From: Tsuneonella mangrovi
GTDB lineage: Bacteria > Pseudomonadota > Alphaproteobacteria > Sphingomonadales > Sphingomonadaceae
Assembly (NCBI RefSeq): GCF_002269345.1
Contig: NZ_CP022889.1
Span: forward strand, 1,674,001 to 1,738,000
DNA: 64,000 nucleotides
Direction of reading: 5' to 3'
Both the position numbers and the translations under genes were made by a program. The notes beneath the pieces were generated by a model. The model was not told the origin of the DNA and made no database searches. It saw only the letters and a program-made list of their open reading frames with translations. The stretch's first letter is position 1; the number at the start of each line of letters is the position of its first letter. This document shows, piece by piece, positions 7,677 through 16,738 of the stretch.

Positions 7677-7791
7677 CCACGGTCCACGTCGCTCCCGGGC
7701 CAAGGGTTCGGGCGGCACGGCGTCACCTCCCGAATCCAGACCAAATCAACCGATGCCTTTCGGTGCGCGCCAGCTTGTGCCATTGGCGCGC
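7642..7791 (+). promoter_or_regulatory. Candidate thrS attenuator: alternative stem-loops after the Thr codons
   Basis: Element A is the perfect palindrome CCCCGGCGCGCCGGGG (7642-7657), directly after the Thr codons. Element B is a hairpin with 8-bp arms GCGCGCCA (7765-7772) and TGGCGCGC (7784-7791) and an 11-base loop, ending nine bases before the thrS GGACGG ribosome-binding region (7801-7806). The core of A (GGCGCGCC, 7646-7653) is complementary to seven bases of either arm of B, so A-A, A-B and B-B pairings exclude each other. No U-tract follows B, so control could act on translation of thrS or through Rho rather than an intrinsic terminator. Confidence 0.6.
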
Positions 7792-7808
7792 GATACCAAC
7801 GGACGGAC

Positions 7809-9809
7809 ATGATGACGGAATTGCTCAAGATCGATCTCCCAGACGGCTCGGTGAAGGAAATGCCCGCCGGATCGACCCCCTATGATGTAGCCGCCGCGAT
7901 CGGCCCCGGCCTTGCCAAGGCGGCGCTGGCCGCGCGGGTCGACGGCGAAGTGCGGGATCTCAATCGCCCGTTCGACGGCGATGCCAGCCTCGCGCTGATT
8001 ACCGCACGCGACGAAGCGGACGCGCTCGAACTGGTTCGGCACGACTATGCCCACGTGCTGGCCGAAGCGGTCCAGTCGCTATGGCCGGGCACGCAAATCA
8101 CTTTCGGCCCGGCGACCGACGACGGGTTCTACTACGACGTGAAAGCGCCCGACAGCCGTGAGCCGTTCTCGCTCGACGACCTGCCCGCGATCGAGGAAGA
8201 GATGCGGCGGATCATCAGGGCGGACAAGCCGCTGCGCCGCGAGGTGTGGAGCCGCCAGCAACTGATCGACAAGTGGCAGTCCGACGGCGAGAGCTTCAAA
8301 GCCGAATGGGCGCAGGAACTGCCCGAAGGCGAGGAACTCACAGTCTACTGGTCGGGTGACGACTGGCTCGACATGTGCCGCGGGCCGCACCTTGCCAGCA
8401 CCGGCAAGCTCGATCCCGCCGCCTTCAAGCTGATGCGCGTCGCCGGGGCATACTGGCGCGGCGACCAGAACAACGCGCAGCTCACGCGCATCTACGGCAC
8501 CGGCTGGCTCAACAAGAAGCAACTGGACGCGCACCTCCACCGGCTGGAGGAAGCCGCCAAGCGCGACCACCGCAAGCTCGGCCGCGAGATGGACCTGTTC
8601 CACTTGCAGGAAGAGGCGCATGGCAGCGTCTTCTGGCACCCCAAGGGCTACCTCATCTGGCGCGAGCTGGAGGCCTACATGCGCCGCAAGATCGACGGCG
8701 CGGGATACAAGGAGGTCAAAACCCCGCAGGTGATGGACGCGCGCCAGTGGGAACAGTCCGGCCACTGGGGCAAGTATCGCGAGAACATGTTCGTGATCCC
8801 CGACGAAGTGCCCAACACCGAAGACGAAGGTCCGCTGGTATCGGACGAGGCCGACTGGATGGCACTCAAGCCGATGAACTGCCCCGCGCACGTGCTGATC
8901 TTCCGCCAGGGCATCAAATCCTACCGCGACCTGCCGCTGCGGATCTACGAGAACGGCTGCTGCCACCGCAACGAGCCACACGGCGCGCTGCACGGGCTGA
9001 TGCGTGTGCGCCAGTTCACGCAGGACGATGCACACATATTCTGCCGCGAAGACCAGATCGTCGAGGAAGCCCGCAAGTTCTGCGAACTGGCTGACGGGAT
9101 ATATCGCGATTTCGGTTTCGCCTATTCGGTCAAGCTCGCGCTGCGGCCCGACCAGCGTTATGGCTCCGACGCGGACTGGGACAAGGCCGAGGCCGAACTG
9201 CGCCAGGCGGTGGTCGATGCCGGTATGGCGAACGAGGAATACGGCTGGGAAGAGCTGCCCGGCGAAGGCGCGTTCTACGCCCCCAAGCTCGAATGGCACC
9301 TGACCGACGCGATCGGCCGCACCTGGCAGGTCGGCACGATCCAGTCCGACCGTGTGCTGCCCGAGCGGCTCGATGCAAGCTACGTCGGCGAGGATGGCGA
9401 GAAACACCGCCCGGTGATGCTCCACCGCGCGATCTTCGGCTCCTACGAACGCTTCATCGGCATCCTGATCGAGCATAACGCGGGGCGCCTGCCGGTGTGG
9501 CTCGCGCCGACGCAGGCGGTGGTCGCAACGATCGTCTCCGACGCAGACGACTACGCTGGCGATGTCCTCGCACAGCTCAAGGCCGCTGGAATCCGCACCG
9601 AAGGCGATCTTCGCAACGAGAAGATCAACTACAAGGTGCGCGAACACAGCCTCGCCAAGGTTCCGCACCTCCTGGTCGTCGGCAAGCGCGAGGCCGAGGA
9701 AGGCACTGTCGCGGTCCGCACGCTGGGCGAACAGCACCAGAAGGTGATGCCGTTGGCCGAAGCGATCGCGATGCTGCAGGCCGAAGCAACCCCGCCCGAC
9801 CTGCGCTGA
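7809..9809 (+). CDS. thrS: Threonine-tRNA ligase (threonyl-tRNA synthetase)
   Basis: 666 residues, full length for bacterial ThrRS, which charges tRNA-Thr and hydrolyses mischarged Ser-tRNA-Thr. Domains in order: TGS (residues 1-65), editing domain with [10 protein letters not shown] near residue 77, class II catalytic core with motif 2 around [20 protein letters not shown] (residues 385-405) and the zinc-ligand region [10 protein letters not shown] near 355, then a C-terminal anticodon-binding domain ([12 protein letters not shown] from about 567). ATG codons at 7809 and 7812 are both possible; GGACGG precedes them by three to eight bases. The Thr-codon leader upstream predicts induction when charged tRNA-Thr is scarce. 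It is followed after ten bases by a TauE-family exporter. Confidence 0.97.
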   Translation: MMTELLKIDLPDGSVKEMPAGSTPYDVAAAIGPGLAKAALAARVDGEVRDLNRPFDGDASLALITARDEADALELVRHDYAHVLAEAVQSLWPGTQITFGPATDDGFYYDVKAPDSREPFSLDDLPAIEEEMRRIIRADKPLRREVWSRQQLIDKWQSDGESFKAEWAQELPEGEELTVYWSGDDWLDMCRGPHLASTGKLDPAAFKLMRVAGAYWRGDQNNAQLTRIYGTGWLNKKQLDAHLHRLEEAAKRDHRKLGREMDLFHLQEEAHGSVFWHPKGYLIWRELEAYMRRKIDGAGYKEVKTPQVMDARQWEQSGHWGKYRENMFVIPDEVPNTEDEGPLVSDEADWMALKPMNCPAHVLIFRQGIKSYRDLPLRIYENGCCHRNEPHGALHGLMRVRQFTQDDAHIFCREDQIVEEARKFCELADGIYRDFGFAYSVKLALRPDQRYGSDADWDKAEAELRQAVVDAGMANEEYGWEELPGEGAFYAPKLEWHLTDAIGRTWQVGTIQSDRVLPERLDASYVGEDGEKHRPVMLHRAIFGSYERFIGILIEHNAGRLPVWLAPTQAVVATIVSDADDYAGDVLAQLKAAGIRTEGDLRNEKINYKVREHSLAKVPHLLVVGKREAEEGTVAVRTLGEQHQKVMPLAEAIAMLQAEATPPDLR

Positions 9810-9819
9810 GCGGGCGCAG

Positions 9820-10566
9820 ATGGAGCTTCTCGCCGGATTCACCGCCCTGCAGGTCGGCGCGGCGCTCGCGACCGCATTCGTCGCTGCGTTCATTCGCGGG
9901 TTGGCAGGGTTCGGCATGGCGATCTTGCTGGTACCCGTGCTGGCGCTGGCAGTGACGCCGATCGAGGCAGTGCTGCTCACCAATGGCGTGTCGGTGCTGA
10001 TCGGGCTGAGCGATGCACGCATGATTATCCGCGATTCGGAACGGTCGGCACGGATGATCGCGGCATGGCTGGTATTGTCGGTCGCCCCGGGGTTATGGCT
10101 GCTGTCGATCACCCCACCCGACATCGCCCGTGTGCTGATCGCATTCGTTGCGTTGTCCGCGTTCGGGGCAATCCTGCTGCCGCAGCGCGCCGCCGATTTG
10201 CCTGGACACTTGCACACCGGCGCGACCGGGATCGCAACCGGCCTGCTGACCGGGTTCGCCGGTATGCCCGGTCCGCCGGTAGTGCCGTACTACGTTGGGC
10301 GGGCGATCCCGCGCCATACCGCCAAGGCTTCGATGTTGCTGGTGTTCACCATCGCGTCGTTCACCAGCATCGGATCCGGATTCGCGCTCGGGGTGCTCGA
10401 ATGGCATTTCCTGGTGCTGTCGGCGCTGCTCTATCCGGCGGTGCTTGCGGGCAACTGGCTCGGCGCGAAGGCGTTCGGCAAGATCGACGACAAGTTGTGG
10501 CGCGGGTTCGTCGCGCTGCTGCTGGCAACTGCGGCCACCGTCTCTCTGATAAAGCTGCTTGGCTAG
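9820..10566 (+). CDS. TauE/SafE family sulfite/anion exporter-like membrane protein
   Basis: 248 residues, mostly hydrophobic, with about eight predicted membrane segments. The family signature FIRGLAGFGMAILLVPVLAL appears near residue 27, and a second half-repeat, TGLLTGFAGMPGPPVVPYYV, near residue 140. TauE/SafE proteins are inner-membrane permeases, often for sulfite, sulfoacetate or other organosulfur anions. The substrate here is unknown, and the neighbour thrS is not informative. The start ATG lies ten bases after the thrS stop, so it may share the thrS transcript. Confidence 0.85.
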   Translation: MELLAGFTALQVGAALATAFVAAFIRGLAGFGMAILLVPVLALAVTPIEAVLLTNGVSVLIGLSDARMIIRDSERSARMIAAWLVLSVAPGLWLLSITPPDIARVLIAFVALSAFGAILLPQRAADLPGHLHTGATGIATGLLTGFAGMPGPPVVPYYVGRAIPRHTAKASMLLVFTIASFTSIGSGFALGVLEWHFLVLSALLYPAVLAGNWLGAKAFGKIDDKLWRGFVALLLATAATVSLIKLLG

Positions 10567-10567
10567 T

Positions 10568-10690
10568 TCAGAACGGGAGCGCGTGGCCGGCGGCGATCAG
10601 CGCGATCGCGCAGCCGCATACGATCGCCGTCCGCGCAGTTTCGACGGCGCCGACCTCAAAAGAGCGGGCGAGAGCGATTGCCTTGGCCAT
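10568..10690 (-). CDS. Possible 40-residue hydrophobic peptide
   Basis: A short frame starting ATG 10690 (MAKAIALARSFEVGAVETAR) and ending AIALIAAGHALPF, with a hydrophobic C-terminal half that could span a membrane. It follows the agmatine deiminase gene on the same strand after 44 bases, and its stop sits two bases from the stop of the convergent TauE gene. A 15-base palindrome lies immediately before the ATG. No good ribosome-binding site is present at normal spacing, so the coding call is tentative. Confidence 0.3.
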   Translation of the reverse strand: MAKAIALARSFEVGAVETARTAIVCGCAIALIAAGHALPF

Positions 10691-10705
10691 GCGCACATTG
10701 TGCGC
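10691..10705. repeat. Perfect 15-bp palindrome GCGCACA-T-TGTGCGC
   Basis: Seven-base arms (10691-10697 and 10699-10705) around a single central base, between the agmatine deiminase stop and the possible 40-residue peptide. It could be an operator or a transcript-processing hairpin. It lacks a U-tract on either strand. Confidence 0.4.
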
Positions 10706-10734
10706 GCCGAATCCTAATCGGGCGTTAAGCGAAT

Positions 10735-11703
10735 CTATAGCCGGGGCATTTGCTGGCTGGCGCAGTGGAAGCCCCCACCTCCGCCGAGCACGGCATCGGC
10801 GGGCAAGCCGATCGTTTCGCGATCCGGGAACAGCGCCGCAATCGCTGCCACTCCGTCAGCGTCGTGAACCGATCCGAAAGTCGGCACGACGACGAGATGA
10901 CTGGTGATCGCGAAGTTGGCGTAACTCGCCGGATCGACCGTTCCATCGCGCTCGAACCGTCCTGGTGACGGGATTTCGACCACTTCGACGCCGAACACCT
11001 CCGCGCGTGCCTTGGCGTCGGCATAGATGTGGGCGTTGAGATCATCTGCCCCGGTTGCGCACGGCACCGCGAGGCGGTTCGGGCCAACGAACCGGGCAAG
11101 ATTATCGACGTGCCCGTCAGTATGATCGTTGATCAGCCCTTCACCGAGCCACAGCACGCGATCGAACCCGAGGTCGCGCGCCAACCGCGCCTCGATATCG
11201 GCGCGTGACAGCTGCGGGTTGCGATTGGGGTTGAGCAGGCACTGCTCGGTCGTCGCGACCAGTCCAGTGCCGTCGCCGTCGATCGCCCCGCCTTCGAGAA
11301 TCCAGTCGCTCGTTACGACCGGCAACCCGGCATCTTTCGCCAGTTCGGCACCGACCTCACGATCGCCGTCCATCAGGTACTTGCCGCCCCAGCCATTGAA
11401 CTTGCACCGCAGCGCCGACCCGTCGCCGCGCACCAGTGGGCCTGTATCGCGCAGCCAGACATCGCCATAGACACACCGTTCGAGCGTAACCGACGCGGAA
11501 ACAAGCGACCGCGCGCGCGCTTCGTTCGCTTCGTCACGAACCAGCAGGCGTACTTTCTGCCCGCTTTCCGCCACCGCATTGGCGAGCGCGGCGATCTGTT
11601 CCTGCGCCGGCTCGAAACAGCCGACCCACTCCTCTGCGGCGTGGGGGAAGCCGATCCACAGCCAGTCCTGCGGGGCCCATTCGGGTGGCATCGTGATGAG
11701 CAT
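10735..11703 (-). CDS. Agmatine deiminase / peptidyl-arginine deiminase family protein
   Basis: 322 residues from ATG 11703 (MLITMPPEW; the ATG at 11691 is an alternative). The guanidine-modifying fold is evident from WIGFPHAAEEWVGCFEPA near residue 15, DVWLRDTGPLVRGDG near 90, DWILEGGAIDGDGTGLVATT near 140, GEGLINDHTDGHVDNLARF near 200, and the C-terminal catalytic Cys in GGGGGFHCASQQMP. The family converts agmatine to N-carbamoylputrescine (AguA) or acts on arginine residues; by length and motifs AguA-like activity is likely but not certain. The frame stays open well upstream into the glnE antisense, but the MLITMPPEW start matches the family N-terminus. It is divergent from glnE with 76 bases between the starts. 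Confidence 0.88.
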   Translation of the reverse strand: MLITMPPEWAPQDWLWIGFPHAAEEWVGCFEPAQEQIAALANAVAESGQKVRLLVRDEANEARARSLVSASVTLERCVYGDVWLRDTGPLVRGDGSALRCKFNGWGGKYLMDGDREVGAELAKDAGLPVVTSDWILEGGAIDGDGTGLVATTEQCLLNPNRNPQLSRADIEARLARDLGFDRVLWLGEGLINDHTDGHVDNLARFVGPNRLAVPCATGADDLNAHIYADAKARAEVFGVEVVEIPSPGRFERDGTVDPASYANFAITSHLVVVPTFGSVHDADGVAAIAALFPDRETIGLPADAVLGGGGGFHCASQQMPRL

Positions 11704-11779
11704 GGCGGGCGTCCTGCAATGCCGCGAAGCGTCGCGCAAGTCTTGCCTCGCACCACGCGCAAGTGCAGGGCTGCGAGCG

Positions 11780-14482
11780 ATGAGTGCGGACTGGTCTTCA
11801 GCCCTGGCGCGTGCGCGGGCACACGCCCCGTTCCTCGCCCATGCGTTGGAGCGACAGCCCGAACTGGCGGCATTGCTCGCGGCGGGCGACGGCGAAGCAG
11901 CACTCGCATTTGCCCGGTCGGTCGGCGAAGGCATTGCCGATACCGGCATTGCGCTGCGCCGCGAACGGCTGGCAATCGCGACGACGCTGGCAATCGGCGA
12001 CTTGGCCGGGGCGTTCCCGCTGCTTCGGGTAACCGGCGAACTGTCGGCGCTGGCCGATCGGGCACTCGACCGGGCGATTTCCGCTGCGATCCGCATGCGC
12101 GTGCCCGACGCGCAACCGGCCGGGATGATCGCGCTGGCGCTGGGCAAGCACGGCGCAAACGAGCTCAACTACAGTTCCGACATCGATCCGATCCTGCTCT
12201 ACGATCCCGCCAAGCTGCCGCGCCGCGAACGCGACGAACCGGGCGAGGCCGCCCAGCGCTACGCCCGCGAGATCGTCCGCCTGCTGAGCGAGAACACGCC
12301 CGAGGGATATGTCTTCCGGGTCGACCTGCGGCTACGCCCAGCCTCGGAAGTCAGCCCGTTGGCGATTCCCATCGATGCCGCGCTGACCCACTACGAAAGC
12401 TCCGCGCTGGCGTGGGAACGTGCTGCATTCATCCGGGCAAGGGCCTGTGCTGGCGACGTTGCGGCGGGAAAAGCATTCCTGGCGGCGATCCGCCCTTTCG
12501 TGTGGCGACGCAGCCTCGATTTCGGCGCGATCGTTGAAATCCGGCGGCTGACCGCGCGCATCCGGGCGAGCCACTCGGGACCGAAGTCGCCGCAGCCCGG
12601 GTTCAACGTCAAGCTGGGGCGCGGCGGGATCCGCGAGATCGAATTCTTCGCCCAGACCCACCAGCTAATCCATGGCGGACGCGATCCGTCGCTACGGCTT
12701 CGGGGCACGCGCGAAACGCTGGATGCACTGGCTGGCGCCGGGCTCATCGAAGCGAGTGATGCACGCATGCTCGGCGAGAACTACGACCGGCTCCGACGGG
12801 TCGAGCATCGCCTGCAGATGGTCGCCGACCAGCAGACCCATGTGCTGCCGGACGGCAAGGCGCTCGATAATGTCGCGCATCTCGACGGACTTCCTGACGG
12901 CGCGGCGCTGGTCGCGGAACTGACCGAGATCACCGGGGAGGTAGCAGCGCGATTTGACGCGTTGATCGCCGGCGACGAACCGGAACACTACGCGGTCCCG
13001 GCAACCGGCGACACTCTTGCGATCCGACTGGAAGCCCTCGGATTCGACCAGCCCACTCAACTCGCCGAGCGTATTGCAGGGTGGACCGATGGGCGTATCC
13101 GCGCGCTTCGCTCCGACGCGGCGCGCGCCGCTTTCGAGGCGCTGCTGCCCGCGCTGCTCGAGCGATTTGCCCAGGCCCCCGACCCGGTCCAGGCGCTGAA
13201 CCGCTGGGAGCGGGTGCTGGCCGCAGCGCCGAGCGCGCTCAACCTGTTCCGGCTGCTCGAGGCCCGCCCGGCGCTGCTCGACCAGCTCGTTCGCATCCTC
13301 CTGCTCGCACCGCCGCTTGCCGAAGCGCTGGGGCGGCGGCCCGAATTGCTCGACACGCTTATCGACAAGTCCGCCCTCGACCTCCCGGGGAGCGTTGCCG
13401 AGATTGCCGCCAAGATGGCCCGGCGCGAAGTTGACGACGACTACGAACGCACACTCGACCGGATCCGCATCGTGACCGGCGAGCAGCGCTTTGCCCTGGG
13501 TTTACAGACCATCGCCGCGGTCCACGATCCACTAGAGATTTCGACGGCACTTGCGCGAACAGCCGAGGCAGCACTGCAGGTCGCGCAAGCAGCAGCCGAA
13601 GACGAATTTGCCCGGATTCACGGGCATGTTCCCGGGCGCGAACTGGTCGTGCTCGGGCTCGGCCGGTTCGGAGGCGGCGCGCTCACTCATGCCTCGGACC
13701 TCGACGTAATCTACCTGTTCTCGGGCGACTTCGAAGGCGAATCCGATGGCCCGCGCCCGATTGGGGTAACGCTCTATTTCAACCGACTGGCGCAACGGGT
13801 GAGCGCGGCACTGTCGGTCCCGACCGCCGAAGGGGCGCTCTACGACGTCGATACCCGGCTGCGCCCGCAAGGTGCGCAGGGGCCGCTGGCGGTCAGCTTC
13901 GACAGTTTCGCCAAGTACCAGCACGAAGATGCCTGGACGTGGGAGCACATGGCGCTCACCCGCGCCCGCCCGCTTACCGGGTCGGACGCAGCAAGGGCTG
14001 AATTGCAGGGCATTGTCGACAGTGTCGTGCAGCAGGAGCGCGATCCCGAAGTACTCAAGGCCGACGTGCTGCGGATGCGCGCCGAAATGGCCGCGCACAA
14101 ACCGCCCAAGGGTCCACTCGACGCGAAACTGGCGCGCGGCGGACTGGTCGATCTCGAGTTCCTGATTCACTACCTGCAGCTGCGCGAGCGGATCGCGTTC
14201 ACGCCGCGGTTGGGCGGTGCGGTGGACACGCTGGTCGAATCCGGACTGCTGCCCGCATCGCTGATCGAAGCGCGTCGCCTGATGACCCGGCTGCTGGTGG
14301 CAGGCAGGTTGCTCGCGCCCGATCTTGCCGAGCCCGGCCCCGATGCGGCCCAGGCCCTGGCCGAAGCGTGCGGCCAACCCGATTTCCCCGCGCTCTTGCG
14401 TTCGTTCGATGAGGCGCGGCAGGAAGTCGCCGCAGCATGGGCCGATTCGTTCGGCGAAAAACTGGAGACACACCCGAAATGA
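11780..14482 (+). CDS. glnE: Bifunctional glutamine synthetase adenylyltransferase/adenylyl-removing enzyme
   Basis: 900 residues. GlnE adds AMP to, or removes it from, a tyrosine of glutamine synthetase in response to PII and glutamine, tuning nitrogen assimilation. Two nucleotidyltransferase domains are present. The N-terminal (removase) domain has LGKHGANELNYSSDIDPILL near residue 122, and the C-terminal (transferase) domain has LGLGRFGGGALTHASDLDVI near 625. GRGGIREIEFFAQTHQLIHG near 280 and ARGGLVDLEFLIHYLQL near 785 are the matching helical segments of the two halves. The start at 11780 (MSADWSSALARAR) lacks a strong ribosome-binding site. The stop overlaps the bcp start (ATGA, 14479-14482). 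Confidence 0.96.
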   Translation: MSADWSSALARARAHAPFLAHALERQPELAALLAAGDGEAALAFARSVGEGIADTGIALRRERLAIATTLAIGDLAGAFPLLRVTGELSALADRALDRAISAAIRMRVPDAQPAGMIALALGKHGANELNYSSDIDPILLYDPAKLPRRERDEPGEAAQRYAREIVRLLSENTPEGYVFRVDLRLRPASEVSPLAIPIDAALTHYESSALAWERAAFIRARACAGDVAAGKAFLAAIRPFVWRRSLDFGAIVEIRRLTARIRASHSGPKSPQPGFNVKLGRGGIREIEFFAQTHQLIHGGRDPSLRLRGTRETLDALAGAGLIEASDARMLGENYDRLRRVEHRLQMVADQQTHVLPDGKALDNVAHLDGLPDGAALVAELTEITGEVAARFDALIAGDEPEHYAVPATGDTLAIRLEALGFDQPTQLAERIAGWTDGRIRALRSDAARAAFEALLPALLERFAQAPDPVQALNRWERVLAAAPSALNLFRLLEARPALLDQLVRILLLAPPLAEALGRRPELLDTLIDKSALDLPGSVAEIAAKMARREVDDDYERTLDRIRIVTGEQRFALGLQTIAAVHDPLEISTALARTAEAALQVAQAAAEDEFARIHGHVPGRELVVLGLGRFGGGALTHASDLDVIYLFSGDFEGESDGPRPIGVTLYFNRLAQRVSAALSVPTAEGALYDVDTRLRPQGAQGPLAVSFDSFAKYQHEDAWTWEHMALTRARPLTGSDAARAELQGIVDSVVQQERDPEVLKADVLRMRAEMAAHKPPKGPLDAKLARGGLVDLEFLIHYLQLRERIAFTPRLGGAVDTLVESGLLPASLIEARRLMTRLLVAGRLLAPDLAEPGPDAAQALAEACGQPDFPALLRSFDEARQEVAAAWADSFGEKLETHPK

Positions 14483-14949
14483 GCACCCCGCAAGTGGGCG
14501 ACACGATGCCCGATATCGCGATGGAAACCCCCGATGGTGGCACCGTGAAGCCGTCCGATTTCAAGGGCCGCAAGGCAGTGATCTGGTTCTACCCGAAGGA
14601 CAACACCCCCGGGTGCACCGTCGAGGCGAAGGATTTCTCCGCGCTGTCGAGCGAGTTCGAGAAGGCCGGGGTCGCCCTGCTCGGCGTGAGCAAGGATTCG
14701 CCCCAGAAACACCGCAACTTCATCGCCAAGCAGGGCCTGACCGCACCGCTCGCGACCGATGCAGAGGAGGGCGGGCTGTCCGACGCACTAGGCGTATGGG
14801 GCGAGAAGAAGAACTACGGGCGCACCTACATGGGCATGATCCGCAGCACCTACCTGCTCGATGCCGACGGCAGGATCGCACAGATCTGGAGCAAGGTGCG
14901 CGTGAAGGGCCACGCCGAGGAAGTGCTCGCGGCCGCCAAGGCGCTGTGA
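14479..14949 (+). CDS. bcp: Bcp/PrxQ-type thiol peroxidase with a single cysteine
   Basis: 156 residues, a thioredoxin-fold peroxiredoxin of the bacterioferritin comigratory protein class that reduces H2O2 and organic hydroperoxides in the cytoplasm. The peroxidatic Cys is C46 in YPKDNTPGCTVEAKDF. The resolving Cys that many Bcp proteins have five residues later is absent (Ala/Lys there), and no other Cys occurs in the protein, so it should work as a 1-Cys enzyme with an external reductant. Start and stop overlap glnE (ATGA) and the DUF455 gene (GTGA), giving a three-gene coupled unit. Confidence 0.93.
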   Translation: MSTPQVGDTMPDIAMETPDGGTVKPSDFKGRKAVIWFYPKDNTPGCTVEAKDFSALSSEFEKAGVALLGVSKDSPQKHRNFIAKQGLTAPLATDAEEGGLSDALGVWGEKKNYGRTYMGMIRSTYLLDADGRIAQIWSKVRVKGHAEEVLAAAKAL

Positions 14950-15749
14950 AAGCCGATCGCACCACCGTTTGCGAAGCGATCCGCGCCGCGCTGCTGACCG
15001 CAGACCCGCACGCGAAGGTCTTCGCCGCCCGCGAGGTAGCGCGCAACTGGCGGCGCGGGCGGCTGGCATTCGCGTTCGGACAGGCGATGCCCGATCGCCC
15101 TGCGCGACCGGCAGCGCCGGAGCTCCTGCCACCCAACCGGATGCCCAAGCGTGGACGCGGCGGGTCGGAGCGGGCGCGGATCGCGCTGTGGCACGCCCTC
15201 GCACATATCGAATTCGTCGCCATCGACCTGGCGCTCGACATGGCAGGGCGGTTCGGCGAAGAAATGGGGGCGGAGTTCGTCAGCGACTTTCTTGCCGTTG
15301 CCGCCGACGAAGCGATGCATTTCGCGCTACTTGATCGCAAGCTGCGTTCACTCGGTAGCCACTATGGGGCGTTGCCTGCGCATGACGGGCTATGGCAAGC
15401 GGCCGAAGATACCGCGCATGATGTCACTGCGCGGCTGGCGATTGTGCCGATGGTGCTGGAGGCACGCGGCCTTGACGTCACGCCGGCAACCCGCGACCGG
15501 GTGCGTGCTCATGGCGACGAGAACGGCGCGCGAATCCTCGAGCGAATCCTTGACGACGAGATTCGCCATGTGGCGATCGGGGCAAGGCATTTCGCAATAA
15601 TCGCGAATAGGCGCGGGGAATCACCCGAAACCCTCTGGATTTCGCTGGTCAGGAAGCATTTCCGCGGCGGGCTTAAGCCTCCGTTCAACGACTCAGCGCG
15701 TTCGTCAGCCGGTTTATCGCTCCCCGCCTGCGCCGAACTTGCTTCGTAA
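14946..15749 (+). CDS. DUF455 family ferritin-like protein
   Basis: 267 residues from a GTG at 14946 that overlaps the bcp stop. It is helical, with repeated acidic/His motifs typical of a ferritin-like di-iron four-helix bundle: LWHALAHIEFVAIDLALDM near residue 85, FLAVAADEAMHFALL near 118, and ILDDEIRHVAIGARHF near 200. The E-x-x-H pairs (HIEF, DEAMH, DEIRH) are the presumed metal ligands. DUF455 proteins are uncharacterised; by homology to ferritin-like oxygenases a redox or metal role is likely. Its place directly after a peroxiredoxin is consistent with oxidative stress, but that is inference. Confidence 0.85.
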   Translation: MKADRTTVCEAIRAALLTADPHAKVFAAREVARNWRRGRLAFAFGQAMPDRPARPAAPELLPPNRMPKRGRGGSERARIALWHALAHIEFVAIDLALDMAGRFGEEMGAEFVSDFLAVAADEAMHFALLDRKLRSLGSHYGALPAHDGLWQAAEDTAHDVTARLAIVPMVLEARGLDVTPATRDRVRAHGDENGARILERILDDEIRHVAIGARHFAIIANRRGESPETLWISLVRKHFRGGLKPPFNDSARSSAGLSLPACAELAS

Positions 15750-15905
15750 AAGTTTCGCCGGTTTACTCACAATCGAAGAGACGGCGGGGGGTTCCGTATA
15801 GTCTCGAATAATTTTCGCGCAGCGGACGAACCGGTTCGTTGCAGGGCTCTTCGGGTAAGTTGCCGAGCGCCATGCGCCTGGCTGAAAAAGACAAGGACGG
15901 AACTC

Positions 15906-16607
15906 TTGGTCGCTATCAGCTTCGATCGCAAAGCCATGGCGGTGTGCGCCGCAGTTGGTGCTTTCTTCACGATGGGAATGAGCCCAGCGCTCGCCGCTTC
16001 CAGCGCGGCAGCAACCGATATCACTGCGCCAGTCCGCGAGGCCAAGGCTGCTTCGATTTCCGGCGGCGACGAGCAGTTCAAGCAGCTGTTCACTTCGTGG
16101 CAATCGCTCGACCAGAACGGCCCATCGGTTCCCCCGGTCACTAGCACCAGCGTCTCTATCCCGTCGCAAATGCCGGTCGACAGTGCGCGCACCACGAGCA
16201 ATTTCGGGATGCGCGAGCATCCGGTGCTCGGCGGTCTACGCAAGCACAAGGGCATCGACCTCGCTGCCCCGGTGGGGACCCCTGTCCATGCAACCGCCGA
16301 CGGCGTGGTCGAGCGAGCCGACCGCTTTTCCAGCTACGGACTATTTGTCGCAATCGACCACGGGGCGAACCTTGAAACCCGTTATGCGCACATGTCGCGG
16401 TTGGCGGTTGCCGAGGGCGAGCACGTCAAGAAAGGTGAAGTGATCGGCTACGTCGGCAGCACCGGTCGTTCGACCGGGCCGCACCTGCACTATGAAGTGC
16501 GGGTCGACGGGCAAGCGGTAAACCCCGCGCCCTACATGGTCGAAACCCCGGCGCAGCGCGGGATCCTGCTTGCCGCGCTCAACGATACCCCGCTCGACGA
16601 CAACTGA
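15906..16607 (+). CDS. M23 family metallopeptidase (LytM/peptidoglycan endopeptidase-like)
   Basis: 233 residues. The TTG at 15906 is preceded by AAGGA eight bases upstream and gives MVAISFDRKAMAVCAAVGAF; the signal peptide ends near PALAAS. The C-terminal LytM domain has the zinc-binding motifs HKGIDLAAPVGTPVHA near residue 115 and GPHLHYEVRVDGQAVNP near 195, with HMSRLAVAEGEHVKKGEVIG between. It should cleave peptide crosslinks in peptidoglycan, or act as a regulator of amidases, in the periplasm. It stands alone between the DUF455 gene and a strong intrinsic terminator at 16628-16661. Confidence 0.9.
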   Translation: MVAISFDRKAMAVCAAVGAFFTMGMSPALAASSAAATDITAPVREAKAASISGGDEQFKQLFTSWQSLDQNGPSVPPVTSTSVSIPSQMPVDSARTTSNFGMREHPVLGGLRKHKGIDLAAPVGTPVHATADGVVERADRFSSYGLFVAIDHGANLETRYAHMSRLAVAEGEHVKKGEVIGYVGSTGRSTGPHLHYEVRVDGQAVNPAPYMVETPAQRGILLAALNDTPLDDN

Positions 16608-16627
16608 TCTGACCGCGAGGTCCGATT

Positions 16628-16661
16628 AAAAGGCGGCAGGGAGCGATCCCGCCGCCTTTTT
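16628..16661 (+). terminator. Intrinsic transcription terminator after the M23 peptidase
   Basis: AAAAGGCGGC pairs with GCCGCCTTTT across an inner GGGA-GCGA-TCCC stem-loop (one bulged A), followed by a T-run to 16661. A GC-rich stem of about ten pairs plus a U-tract makes it the clearest Rho-independent terminator in the window. The A-run on the 5' side may let it work in both directions. Confidence 0.9.
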
Positions 16662-16738
16662 GCTTGCCCGGTTGCTTTGTGCAACTAACCTGTGCCGCAA
16701 GGAACTCCGCCAAGCGGAGTCGCACAGGAGAGTTGCCG

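Noticed and set aside
7765-7800. The 8-bp hairpin before thrS as an intrinsic terminator
   Set aside because: It is followed by GATACCAACGG with no U-tract, so classical Rho-independent termination is unlikely.
8079-10217. A 712-codon open frame antisense to thrS
   Set aside because: It mirrors thrS codon by codon, has no recognisable domain, and runs past the thrS end into the exporter gene.
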